A program made the position numbers and the translations under genes. A stretch of 64,000 nt of DNA from Podospora pseudocomata (taxonomy: Eukaryota; Ascomycota; Sordariomycetes; Sordariales; Podosporaceae), in assembly GCF_035222375.1 (NCBI RefSeq), contig NC_085887.1:3757501-3821500 (forward strand), given 5' to 3'. Below the pieces are notes generated by a model that saw nothing but the letters and a program-made list of their open reading frames with translations, was not told where the DNA came from and did not search any database. Every line of letters begins with the position of its first letter. The stretch's first letter is position 1. Below are positions 21,743 to 33,044 of the stretch, in pieces.

Positions 21743-22547
21743 ACGCGGGCCCTGATTCTGGAGTTTGATGATGCTTTAGGAAGGAGGGATTCTCTCACGG
21801 CAGTCACGGCTACGTTACCACCCCTACAGCTGCTTGGTTGTTGTTGTTGTGTTGTTGCGAGATCCAGTCCCACTGTCACTTTGTGGGTGAGTAGGTGAGG
21901 TCTCAACAAACCGGAAGGGATTCCACCTATGGAGTATCCCCGCAAGCGTACCATCAGGAGGTACCTACCTAACGTAGCGATCATCACATCTTCATCATCC
22001 CGCGCGCGGCGGCGGAGGAGGTAGGTAGGCATTCATATCGGCTATGTTGACGCGGCTTCTCTGTTGGCGATGCAGCATCTTACCTCCGAGATGCGGTAGT
22101 TTTGCGGCATTACCCGTCACTAGGGGACCTGGAAAGGTGAAGTGATCGGCACTGTACATTTCTCTTGTCAGGGCGGCAATATGCCGTTGTGGGTTATAGT
22201 AGATGAATTTGCAAACGCCGCTTACGTTTTGTGAGGTGCGAAAAGGGATCTGCGGTTCGGTGAGGTTGCATCAAGGTAACGTGCACACAGGATATGCGGC
22301 GGTTGCGGTTTTTTGATGGTGAGGAATGGGGTAGGTAGAGAGAGGTGAGACGAGTAAGACGAATGAGGGCCTTGATGGTCCGGGGGGGTTGATATATCTT
22401 GTGCTTCTTGTCTGCTTTTGTCGCGGTGTGTTGAGTTGAGGGTGTTGTTGTTCTGTCTTAGTGTTTGTTAGTCTTATACTTCACCTCGTGTTTATACCTC
22501 TTATACATTCCTCCACCTATTACGGTAAGAGAGACAAACCGCCCAAA

Positions 22548-23571
22548 ATGCCTTACCTCGTCCTCCCAGCCCTCATCCCCGACATCCGGCCCTGCTACGA
22601 CGCCTACTTTGCCGCCTTCACCACCGACCCCTCCGGCTCTTTATTGCTCGACATCCTCTTCCCCTCGGGCGTCACGTCCGACGAGTTCCGCGAGGCGCAC
22701 ACCAACGGCACCCTGCAGTGGTGGCACACCTCCGAGACGCAGTACACCTACAAGTGTGTCGACTCGGAGACGGGTGAGATCATCGGCATGGCCCTCTGCG
22801 ACGTGTTTGTCAAGCCTAGAACAGAAGAGGAGCGCAAGATGCCAGAGATTGGGTGGCTTCACGGGGAGCAGAGGACACGGGCGGAGAGGGTGCTGGACGG
22901 GCTTTGGGGTGCGAGGGAGAGGATTATGGGGGGGAGGCCGTATGTTTGTGAGTGTTTTATTTTTCCTTTTTCTATCTGATGGTATTTACTCGATTTTTGG
23001 ACAAAAATGCCATGTGAACACAGCAGCAGCTCGCTTGATATTTCCCTTGCTGGAATTTTCTTGCGAGAGAGACTCTTGTGCTTCTTGCAGAGACCACGTG
23101 CTGTATTGTTTCCTGGGAGGGTACGTTGAGCGTTGCAGCGCATCCAAGTGGCGCTTTTTAGTCTGGGGTGGTCTTTCGGGGACCTCATTTTGCTGCCTGT
23201 AGCTTTCCCATCACGTCAAGCATCTCGCTAATATCATCACCGCAACAGACATCCACGCTTTTGCCGTTGACCCCAAGCACCAAGGCAAGGGAGCTGGCTC
23301 TACTCTTGTCCAGGCCATTGTTGACCTCGGAAACACTATCGGACTGCCCATCTACCTCGAAGCGACGCCCACATCGGAAAACGTGTACTTCAGAAAGGGC
23401 TTCAGGAGAGTCCCCGCGGAGATAGCCCAGGTGGTTCACGAGGCGGCCGTGTTAAGGACCAAAGAGGACGTGGAGGTACCGCTCATGGTGAAACTGCCGC
23501 AGGGTGTGTATGGAGTCAAGGTTGATGGGAGAAAGTTGGGGGAGGTGTGGGCGGAGTGGCAGGAGGAGAGG

Positions 23572-23605
<34 letters not shown>

Positions 23606-23664
23606 GCCAACAACAGGTTCAACAACAACAACAACAACAACCAGACGTTGAGGTTAGACCATAA
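22548..23664 (+). CDS. GNAT-family acetyltransferase with C-terminal poly-Gln
   Basis: Exon 1 is 22548-22947 and exon 2 is 23249-23664, giving 271 residues. The proposed intron, 22948-23248 (GTGAGT, CTAAT, CAACAG), is 301 bp, long for this genome; the join restores frame at Y-IHAFAVDP. The acetyl-CoA binding motif A is the VDPKHQGKGAGSTLV segment, with the Q-x-x-G-x-G loop. The preceding GGRPYV and the following LEATPTSENVYFRKGF also fit GNAT motif B. The last 35 residues are Gln runs (QQQQ... RQQQVQQQ) not seen in the fold core. The gene lies between the siderophore NRPS and an ABC transporter. It is much shorter than the SidF/SidL-type acyltransferases that acylate hydroxyornithine and does not resemble them, so a role in siderophore modification is only suggested by position. 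Confidence 0.8.
23577..23640 (+). repeat. CAG/CAA repeat encoding poly-Gln
   Basis: A CAG-rich run followed by CAA-rich text inside the GNAT reading frame. It codes for a glutamine tract with single Arg and Val breaks. Confidence 0.85.
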
Positions 23665-25278
23665 TAGACACGCACTTCTAGATCTGTGCTAGAAGAAGCT
23701 TGTCACCGGTAGATGGCCGATGAAGGCTCCAAAATTGACAGCTTTGACAGTTGATGGCGCCAACACGGAGAAGCATACGAGTACGAAGGTGGTTGCATGG
23801 AGAGGGCATTCCAGGCCCACCCCCCCTCTCTGAGAAACGTTTCACGCACAGCAGACACCACCACACTTGTGTCTCCTCTGCCGTGTCTCGATCCGAATTC
23901 GAGGTTCAGATGAGACAATGCCGTGGCTCGCTGACAGGCACAAGCGCAATCCACAATGTGTCATTTCACCGTGGGCAACTCCAGACGACCCTTTCACCCG
24001 TGAAGCTACCGCTCGGTGACCGTGTCCGACGGCCTTTCTCGGACATGACGACAGTGTGGCAGAGTCGATGATCCGTGGAGAAAGGGTGATGGAGCCACAG
24101 ACGAAGAATTTTTATCAGATGATCGTGATAATGCACAGGTGGAAACCAGCAGGGTGGGCTGTTGTCGGTCCATCCATGTCTATAACGTAATGCCCCACCG
24201 GAATCCCAAAGCGGCGATATCTCCGGGCTAAGACTTCGGGAAGTTTGTGCTTCGGGAGGGATGTTCAAAGATGTTTGACGAGGTCGTTGCCCCCAGCTTG
24301 GGTGGTGTTACGGAACATCATTACACACGAGTTACGCCATTGTACCTCTATCGACATTAAAGATGGTGGGGATCAACGGTAATACAGCAGACAAAAAACC
24401 AAAAGACCAACGTTGCGAGAAAAAGCAGTAGCAGGAGTTCGGATGGTGGGCAAGAAAGAACGTTTACAGGGGTGTTCGGTGGCTGGGATGGCGAGCGTTA
24501 AAATGGCTCGTTTGCATGGAGCCGAACAGTGGAGATTCTTCGGATCAGATAACTTTAAACTGGGTCAGCTCCCCTTGCCCCTGGTCACACAAGAAAGTCG
24601 GATGAAGACCTCGAAGACCGGCGGTGATCTGGTGCCATTCCGTTCAAATCTCCCACAAATAAGTAATCTTTTCACAAGATACATACCGTGATGCCTACTT
24701 CATCTGATCAAGGGACAGCAAAGCAGGAACCATGCAGGACGACCGCATACCAAGGTAATTAAAAAAGGACGCAACTCGAGGGTCACATCGAAGACTATCA
24801 TGTGGGGGCCGCCCAGCGCAACAAAATTTTTATCAGATCCGTCCGTTCACCTAATCAGATCCGCCCTCGCCAAGGCCGGAATCGGGGTCAATGGGTGGTG
24901 GGTAGAACCGGGGGCTTCCACTGTCGTTTTGCCGGGGGAAGTTCACCTCACTGTTTCGGCTGCTGAAGTGACTGGGGTGAGCGGGGGAAACATACAGTAA
25001 ATTGGTCACCAGAATAAGGTAGTAAGGAGACCAAAAAGAAAAATTGCTTGAAATGTGTTTCCCCCAGGGAAAAGATCAACGCCCCCGGGAGACGGGGGTA
25101 TTCATCCCGCCATAACTTCTTTGGCCTGTGTTGTGTTTCTCTTCCCATGTCCCCTTTCAGATTGTGATCTCTTCCCACGCACAATCTCTTCTCTCTCTTG
25201 TCCAGAAAAAGTGGCCTGATTTCGCCAAGAGAACCTGCCCCCCCGCCGTGGAAGCAACACGGTAAAAAAGCAGGTACA
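23665..25278. other. 1.6-kb spacer, ABC transporter promoter
   Basis: No gene was recognised. The core ATCAGAT occurs at 24114, 24544, 24832 and 24854, and its complement ATCTGAT at 24701, which is more than the other spacers show. One of these (24544) is extended to the full ATCAGATAA. A CT-rich tract near 25135-25205 precedes the start codon. Confidence 0.5.
24542..24564 (+). promoter_or_regulatory. SRE/SreA-type GATA iron-repressor site upstream of the ABC transporter
   Basis: GGATCAGATAACTTTA, identical over 16 bp and in the same orientation to the site at 20998; ATCAGATAA is at 24544-24552. It lies 735 bp before the transporter start. Both sites are followed closely by CTGGG. Confidence 0.6.
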
Positions 25279-28200
25279 ATGGTGGTCGAGGCTTCCGGAG
25301 AGAAGCGTCCGCACAGCGCTGCAGCGAGTGATGCGGCCGCTGATAAGGAGAAGGCACTTGCCCCTACCACCACTGGAAGTGCTTCTGATGCGCCGGCAGC
25401 TGCCGAACAAGCCGTAAGTCTTTTCTGTGTCTGCCCCTAAATCCCCCTTTTCGGCCCCTGAATAGCTTCACTCATTGTTTACATTTGACTCGATCCCTAA
25501 CATCTCTCCAGCCCCAAGGTGGCCTCCTCGTCTGGCTCAAGATCTTTGCTTCCGCGTCGCCAACATGGATCGACGTCTGTCTTCTCATCACCGGCGTCAT
25601 CTCCGCCGCCGGTGCCGGTATCCCCTTCCCCCTGATGGGCATCATCTTTGGCGAGCTCGTCGACAACATGAACGATGCCACCTGTGCGGCCGGTGACTCT
25701 GACCTCAGCTCCACTTCCACCTCCATCAACGGCGTCAACGACCCTTTCGCCTATGAGGCTTCCATCAACGATAAGGTCCTCAAGTTGGTGTATATTGCCA
25801 TTGCTGCCTTGGTTTGCATCTACGTTTACGTCCTGTCCTGGTCTCTCTTCTCCCAGCGTCTCGCTCAGAGACTCAGGGGGCAGTATGTTCAGGCTTTGCT
25901 GAGACAGCCCCCCGGCTTCTTCGACGCGCGATCTGCCGCCAGTGGTGAGGTCTCGACCAGACTTCAGGGCGACATGACTGCAGTCCAGGCCGGTACTTCC
26001 GAAAAGGTGGGCGTTTTGATCGCCTCGACCAGTTTCTTCTTCGCCTGCTACGTCGTCGCGTTCATCAAGCAGGCAAAGCTGGCTGGTATTTTGGTCTCGC
26101 TCATCCCGGCGTTCTTGCTCATGGCGATGGGCGGTGGCTTTTTTGTCACCAAGTTCATGGTCATCAGTGCTTCTTCCCAGACTGCCGCCAGCAACATTGC
26201 CGGTGAGGCGCTTCAGCACGTCGGTGTCGTGCAGTCGTTCGGTATGGCTGGCAGACTGGAAAAGAAGTTTGCCGAGCATGTCGCCGTGGCTAGAGGTGCT
26301 GGTGTCAAAAAGGGCATTGCTGCTGCCATGCAGGCTGGTATGCTGTACTTTATTGCGTACAGCGCCAATGCTCTGGCCTTCTGGCAGGGTAGTCGCATGA
26401 TTGTTGATACCATCAGGGGCGAGGGGACCGAAACTGTTGGTCAGATTTATACTGTGGTGTTCTTGTTGGTTGATGGTATGTTTTTCTCTCTCTCTCTCTC
26501 TCTCTCTCCCCCCTCCCCTTCCCCTTTTTTTACTGACTGTCAACAACTAACACTCCCTGAAAGCCTGTGTCTGTCTCGGCAACATCGCTCCCATCCTCCC
26601 CATCCTCGGCAGCGCCTCCACTGCCTTTTCTCGTCTGATGGCCGACATCAACGCCCCCTCCACCATCGACGGCACTTCCTCCGAAGGCGCCTTTTTGCCG
26701 GTTGAGACCACCACCGGCCACATACAGCTCGAAAACGTCTCCTTTGCCTACCCCTCCCGCGCCGAGCAGCCAGTCCTCCGCAACGTCAACCTTGTCCTCC
26801 CGGCAGGCAAGCACACCGCCCTCGTCGGTCTTTCGGGAAGCGGTAAATCCACCATCGCCGCCCTCGTCGCCCGTCTGCAGGATCCCGATTCTGGTGTCAT
26901 CACCCTGGACGGCACAGACATCAAGACACTGAACGTGTCCCACCTCCGCAGTTTTGTCTCTCTCGTCCAGCAGGAACCTTCTCTTCTCGACCGCTCCATC
27001 CTTGAGAACATCGCTCTCGGTCTGGTCAACTCCCCCAAGCCAGAACACCAAGCTCTCAAGGCGGTGGTAGAAGGCGGCGAGCTCGCCGAGTTGGCCAAGA
27101 AGGGCAAGGATGCCGTTGACGACAGTAACGTTGCCAACCCTGCGGTGCAGGAAGTCATCCGTCTTGTCAAGGAGGCTGCCGTCCAGGCTGACGCGCACAA
27201 CTTCATCTCCAATCTGGAAAAGGGCTACGGTACTTTTGCTGGGCCCAAGGGGTCTTTGGTGTCTGGTGGCCAAAGACAGCGAGTGGCGCTCGCGCGTGCC
27301 TTGATTAGAGATCCCAAGATTTTGCTGCTGGACGAGGCCACTGCTGCGCTGGATTCGACTTCTGAGAAAAAGATCCAGCTCGCTGTTGAGCGGGCTGCCG
27401 AGGGGAGGACGGTAATTTCCATTGCTCATAGGTTGAGTACCATTCGCAATGCGGACAAGATTGTTGTTCTGGAGGCGGGTGAGGTTGTGGAGGAGGGGGT
27501 GTACGACGAGCTGATGGCGAGAGAAGATGGCAAGTTCTTTGCCATGGCCAAGCTGCAGAGCTTGGGTAACCAGGAGGCTGCTGCTTCGGCTGTTGCTGAG
27601 ATCAGCGAGAAGAAGGATGTTGTTGTCGTTGACGAGGAAGAGGAGGAGGCAGCCAAGGTTCTTGCTGCTTCCATCTCCAGCAGGGATGAGTCTGCTGCTG
27701 AAAAGGCGGCCAATGACAAGGAGGAGAAGGAGAAGGAGGCCGGCTGGGGATCCGTGTTCGCCGGTCTGGCCCGTCTTGTCAAGCCTTCTTTCCCCTGGTT
27801 GCTTCTGGCTGTCTTCGCGGCTGTCATTGTCGGTGGTACTTTCTCCGGATCTGGTCTCATCTTTGGTTTCACCGTTGGTGCTCTCAACCCGTGCGAGAAC
27901 TCGCCCGAGGACATCCTCGACCTCGGAAAGTTCTTTGGTGGTTTGCTCTTCATGCTGGCCTGCATTGAGCTCCTGGCAAACTTCTTTGCGTGGTCGTGCT
28001 TTGGTCTCATCGCCGAGAGAATGCTGTATGCCATCCGCGTGCTCAGTTTCAGAAGCCTAATGGAGCAGGGTGTCGAATGGCACCAATCCGGCGGCCGCAA
28101 CCCTACTGCCCTGCTTGACATCATCACCAAAGACAGCGCCGCCATCGGTGGTTTCTCGGGTAGCACCATCGGCACCGTCTTTGCCATCATCGTCAACTTC

Positions 28201-29568
28201 TTCGTCGCCATCATCCTCTCGCACATCATCCAGTGGAAGATTGCCATCGTCTGTCTCTCCGTCGTCCCGATCCTCCTCGGGGCGGGCTTCATGCAGCTCC
28301 GCCAGCTCGCCCGCTACGAAGAGCGCCACGCGGCCTCCTACGCCAAGGCAACCGGTGTGGCCGTCGAAGCCGTCCAATCCATCAAGACCGTCGCCGCCTT
28401 GTCCCTCGAAAAGGAGGTCATGGGCTCGTACGCCCGCCTCCTGAAGAACACCCGCGACGAAATGGTCCGCGCGGCAGCCTTCACCAACGTCTGGCTCGCC
28501 ATCAGCAACAGCATGTCCTTTTTGATCTACGCCTTCGCCTACTGGTGGGGTTCCCAAAAGATCATGTCGGGCGAGGCCAACCAAACCCAATTCTTCATCA
28601 TCGTCGTCTCCATGCTCGTCAGCGCCCAGCTCTGGGGCCAAATGTTCACCCTCGCCCCCGAGTTCTCCCGCGCCCGCACCGCCTTCTCCCGCATCATGAA
28701 CGTTTTGGCACTGGGAACAAACAACGAGATCGACTCCAAGCGTGGCCCGCACGGCAAGCCCGGCCCCTCTTCCGACCCGGAGTCTGCCCTCTCCCCGGCA
28801 GCCAAGGCCGCTACTGGTGGGGAACCAGGCATGAAAATCACCTTCACCAACGTCACCTTCTCCTACCCCTCCCGCCCAGACCACCGGACCCTCAAGAACG
28901 TCTCCTTCACCATCACCCCCGGTCAGTTCGTCGGCCTCGTCGGCCCATCCGGAGCAGGAAAATCAACAATCATGTCCCTCGTCCAGAACCTCTACTCCCC
29001 CTCGTCGGGCTCAATCCTGCTCGACAACGTAGACATCACCTCTTCCGTCGCCTCCATCAAAGACTCCATCGCCATTGTCCCGCAGGACCCGGCCTTGTTC
29101 GACGGCAGCATCCGGTTCAACGTCTCCCTCGGCTCCAAACCCGACCACGTCCCCACCCAGGAGGAGATCGAGGAGGCGTGCAAGCTAGCCAACATCCACG
29201 ACGTGATCATGGCCATGCCGGAGGGGTACGACACCCAGTGCGGCGCCTCCGCCGGTCGCTTGTCCGGTGGGCAGAGGCAGAGACTTGCCATCGCGAGAGC
29301 GTTGGTTCGCAAGCCGAGGTTGTTGCTGCTTGACGAGAGCACTTCGGCTTTGGATGCTGCCTCTGAAGCGGCGCTGCAGGAGGGGTTGGATAAAGTCGCG
29401 CGGGGGACGACCGTGCTGGCTATTACGCACAGACTGCACACCGTGAAGAAGGCGGATGTGATTTTTGTGGTGGAGGGGGGCGAGGTGGTGGATAAGGGGA
29501 CGCATGAGGAGTTGATGGGACGGAGGGAGGGGTATAGGGTTAATGCTATGCAGCAGATGTTGCAGTAG
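25279..29568 (+). CDS. full-length ABCB (P-glycoprotein-type) exporter, probable siderophore or drug transporter
   Basis: Exons 25279-25413, 25512-26475 and 26564-29568 give 1367 residues; introns have GTAAGT...TCCAG and GTATGT...AAAG ends. The layout is TMD-NBD-TMD-NBD. NBD1 has Walker A GLSGSGKST (near 455), signature VSGGQRQR (near 599) and Walker B ILLLDEATAALD. NBD2 has GPSGAGKST (near 1159), LSGGQRQR (near 1266) and LLLLDESTSALD. A charged Glu/Lys linker separates the halves. Both ATP sites look complete. The family pumps hydrophobic compounds out across the plasma membrane. In Aspergillus fumigatus an ABC transporter of this class (SitI) sits beside the SidD synthetase, and the same neighbourhood and the shared GATA site here support a link to siderophore export or detoxification. 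Multidrug or pheromone (Ste6-like) export are alternatives. Confidence 0.92.
26482..26512 (+). repeat. CT microsatellite in ABC transporter intron 2
   Basis: A run of about ten CT units followed by C-rich text fills the 5' half of the 88-bp second intron. Confidence 0.8.
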
Positions 29569-29902
29569 TTTTGAGGGAGGTAGATATACCCAGAGGAAAA
29601 GGAACAAAAAGAAGGGGCTGGGGGAGGGGGGGGTAAGAAAAGGTGCAGGAACGAAAGAACTCGGATACAGTACATAGCATGCATGCATTGTTTTGGTTTA
29701 TTGGTCATTTTTTAATATTATATATATACATCTTCTTTTCGTCATGTCTTTGTTCCCGCGTGATGTTTCCACTTTGTCAATCGGGAGTTGGGGTTAATCA
29801 GAATTGGACAAGTGTTTGTGATGAATGGAAATCGCTTCCTCTACTTTTTATTTTTTTTGGCGGGTTCATATACAAACATTATGATCTAGCAAAACACCCA
29901 TG
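29569..29902. other. intergenic between convergent genes
   Basis: 3' flanks of the ABC transporter and the Zn2Cys6 gene. It contains a TATATATATA stretch near 29720. Nothing else was seen. Confidence 0.5.
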
Positions 29903-32090
29903 TCAAGCCCCCTCCCCTGGCTTTGGCCCCGGAAAGCGAAAATACCCAAAGCTCGTCGCTCCCGGCCCGGGACTGACAATGTCAGGACTGAACAAAATCT
30001 CCGGACTGTTCACCTCTGACGTCGTCGACGCCCACCCAGAGCTGGTAGGCGTGGTGATGGCACTGTTATTGTACCCCTGGAACCACGGCGGCGGCGGTGT
30101 CTCGTTGGTGTGAGGTGCCGTTGGAGGCCCATTGGTCGCCGGTGAGGGCGTGTCCACCGCCAGCGACGGCCCGCCGTGGTGGTATCTACTGCTGCTGTGT
30201 GCTGTTCGCGGCACAGATCTCGGCTCCGGCTCCTCCGTCTTGATCTCTTTGTGTCCTTGCTCCCTCACCTCTTGGGAGAACTTCCTGCCCACCATGTAAC
30301 TGAGGTCTGACATGTCACCAGCAGCGGCAAACATCTTGAGCCGTTCTGCAAACAGTACCCTGCTCTGTTCGCCGACGCTGAGAACCCTGACAAAAGCGTC
30401 CAGAAGGTTATCATCTGTCTTGACACCGTGCCTCCCAAGCTCGAGGTTATCCACAGCCCCGACGACATTGAGCCACCAGATGCCAATCTCGTAAATCTTT
30501 TCCATGGTTGAAATCCTACCGTAGCAGCGCCCTGGCGGTAGCGAGTTCAGAAACGACAACGTCTCGTGCGCGATGATGAGCGGATAAGTGAACCGCATGC
30601 TTTCGTGGACGTTGCCGAACGACAGCAGGTGGGCGCGGAACGACAGTTGCCAAGTAACCAGCTTCAGCCACTGACGAGTAATCGTGAGATGCACCCTTTG
30701 CATTTCTGTGGCCTCCTCCCCTGACTCTGTCACCTGTGACAGACGGCGTTGGAGCTCCAGCAGCTTTGCGGCTTTCATGTTGTGAGCGGCCGGCGAATCT
30801 TCGTTTTGGGGGGAGGTGTCGTTCCACGCAGCGACAAAGTCCTCACCAACCGGCTTGTATACCTCCGCCAGCTGTAGCAAGCCAGCATGGACACCTGGAT
30901 CTTCATACCGGTATCCAAAGGTTGGCAGTTCTGGTTTCCGTCTGAAGCTCGTGATGGGCTTGTTTCTCAGGATGGCAAATTCCCTGTTCCTGTCAGCAGA
31001 CGTCCTCGTCCCGTAGTGGTCACGAAACCTACCTCTCGGAAATCAGAACTGCCCAGAACAGCCTCCTCCTCGCCAGGTCATCGTCTTCTTCCGAACCTGC
31101 ATATCCATCTTCCCGATCCAGACCGAACTCGGCCGCCAGAGCGCCTGTTTCTCGCAGATACACCCAGGCTTTTCGGCTGTTCCCCATTTCAATGTAAAGT
31201 CTGGACAGCAGAAACGACGTCAAAATATCGTTCAGCTGGAGGTGAGCAACATAGTCGTATGCCTGGCGTGTGGCCGAGCATTCTTCCAGAAACGACTTTG
31301 CTGCGCTGATCCAGTCGGTATTACTCCCTGATGGGGGCCGGGAGGGTGGTGGAAGAGATGCAACATGAAGGGACGTGAGAGCCGATAAGGCAAGCAGTAG
31401 CGTCCTCTGAGATGGCGGAACCGAGGGTTGACAGCAGTAGCTCTGCAGTGTGGGTAAGTGAACTACAGGAAGGAGAGGGTACAGGTGAGCCGTGTAAACC
31501 TCAACACACAGCGGAATGAGATGATGGTATCTCTGCCGTCCAGAGCGGCCATGCTGGGCGTCAGCAGACGGATTCGGAAAAGGCGTGTCGGGAGGCGTGG
31601 ACTGAGGGGTGGCGAGACTGCTCGGGGTGGTCTCAAAGCTGTTTCTCGTTCCGGGGTTAGTTCACGAAATGCCCATCGTGCTGAATAAAACATACTCGGC
31701 GCTGCTCTCCCTCGACGCTATCCCCAGCACTTCCTCCTCTTTTGACCGTATCCTGTCAAGAACTCGACCATGACCTGGCTTGGGACCTCTTTTCCGTGGG
31801 ACCTGGTCCCTTTTGCACACCAAGGCGGCATTGAGGCACTGCTGGCAAGGGAATTGGTAATCGCATTTTATCCGTCTCGTCCTGCAATGGTCGCAAACCT
31901 TTCTGTTGGCCGTCAAGCTTGATGCTGTCCTCCTACCCCCTCGGCTGGACTCAGTCAAGCTAGGTTGTCGTTTTGTTGGTGCCGGTGTCTGTCGTGCCTG
32001 CAATGACGGAGTCGGGTGCGGTAGCCCGTGCCCCTGGTCTTCCTCGTCCTCCGTTTTGATATGATCCATATGTGTGTCCATTCTTCCCAC
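29903..32090 (-). CDS. Zn2Cys6 transcription factor
   Basis: Three exons on the minus strand, 31696-32090, 31033-31638 and 29903-30989, give 695 residues. Intron 1 (31639-31695) has GTATGT, CTAAC, AACAG; intron 2 (30990-31032, 43 bp) has GTAGGT and TGACAG. The binuclear zinc cluster spans residues 66-93 with the spacing C-x2-C-x6-C-x5-C-x2-C-x6-C, followed by a basic linker (PRKRGPKPGHGRVLDRIR). The middle carries the fungal transcription-factor homology region, with RRLFWAVLISERNREFAI at about 320-340. The C-terminus is Ser/Pro/Gly-rich. It is convergent with the ABC transporter and at the edge of the siderophore locus, so it might regulate it, but the linker type is also common in sugar-utilisation regulators. 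Known iron regulators (SRE, HapX) belong to other families. Confidence 0.88.
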
Positions 32091-33044
32091 CTAACCCCCT
32101 GTGATTCCGTTTCAACTGCCGTTTCCGTTGACCAGGGCCAGGGCTCGATATAAGCGTTCGTCTGATGTAATATCGCGTAATATGCCAACGTGTCTATCCG
32201 TTCATCCCAACTTTTTATTTCTTTTCTTTTTTTCCCACTCAATCTCAAAGATAAAACAGTGAGCCAACCGGATGGCTTCCCACTCTTGACCGCAACTGTT
32301 AAGTATCCTCTTGCCGGGCCGGTGATGATGCTTCCTTGTCGTCACGCTGTCTCGGGAGTCCGGATTCTCGAAAAACAAGTAGAGAAAAGGGTCCGTGTGT
32401 TTGGAAGAGACCCCTTGCTCGAAAAGATAGGCGGCAGGAGCGCGGGATGGGAAGAGGGAAGGGTATGACGGATGCCAAGACACCCCCTTTCGCTCGCTTC
32501 CAACCCAACGGCGATGATCACCGCAAACCCAACGGATGCTTGTCCCAGTCCGGAGTCTGACAACTCAGTCGCGCAGAATCGGCTTGAAGGTGCTGTTGGT
32601 GGTCATCAAGCAAAAAGAGAGAGAGAAGAGGGAAAAGAAAGAAGGGACAAAGTGATTGTGAAAAGCTGGTCGTCATTATACATGCGTCCAGCGCGCGCTG
32701 TGAAAAAAAGAAGAAAAGACTTCACATCGCCACCTGCAGGAGCAAGAATTAGTCCTGCAAAGGTGGGGACATGGCTACATATTACCCCTGGCCAGTGGCA
32801 AATGCCCCATAAAACACTTGTTTTCTTCCCGGCAGTCTTCTGAATGGGTGGTTGGTTGATGAGGCTCTTGCAATGATGGGTTATGTAATGTAGGAGGGAG
32901 GCGCCGGAGCAGATTCCGGGCAGTTTGAACAAACCGAGGCAAGCCCCATAATGCGGACTCCCCCGGCGGCAGCTGTTCCAGAAAGAAAAGTAGTTTGATG
33001 ACTGTCAATATATGCAACTAGTGCCAATATACATAACGGGTACC
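32091..33044. other. intergenic
   Basis: Upstream region of the Zn2Cys6 gene (pyrimidine-rich 32210-32240) and 3' flank of the YOS9 gene. No gene was supported; the open frames here look like chance. Confidence 0.45.

Larger units (their letters stand above)
19725..22547. other. 2.8-kb divergent spacer between NRPS and GNAT genes
   Basis: The upstream regions of both genes. No supported gene was found. Notable content: a CCCATCCCATCCCATCCCATT run near 20495-20515, the iron-type GATA site at 21000, the perfect palindrome at 21721-21742, and TG-rich tracts near 22410-22490 before the GNAT start. Confidence 0.55.

Noticed and set aside
24090-24300. Possible tRNA or structured RNA in the spacer before the ABC gene
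   Set aside because: No TPsiC-arm or anticodon-arm pattern could be built; no tRNA signature found elsewhere in the window either.
32472-33017. Several 80-120 codon frames between the Zn2Cys6 and YOS9 genes
   Set aside because: Compositionally random, overlapping each other in several frames, no splice-consistent extension.
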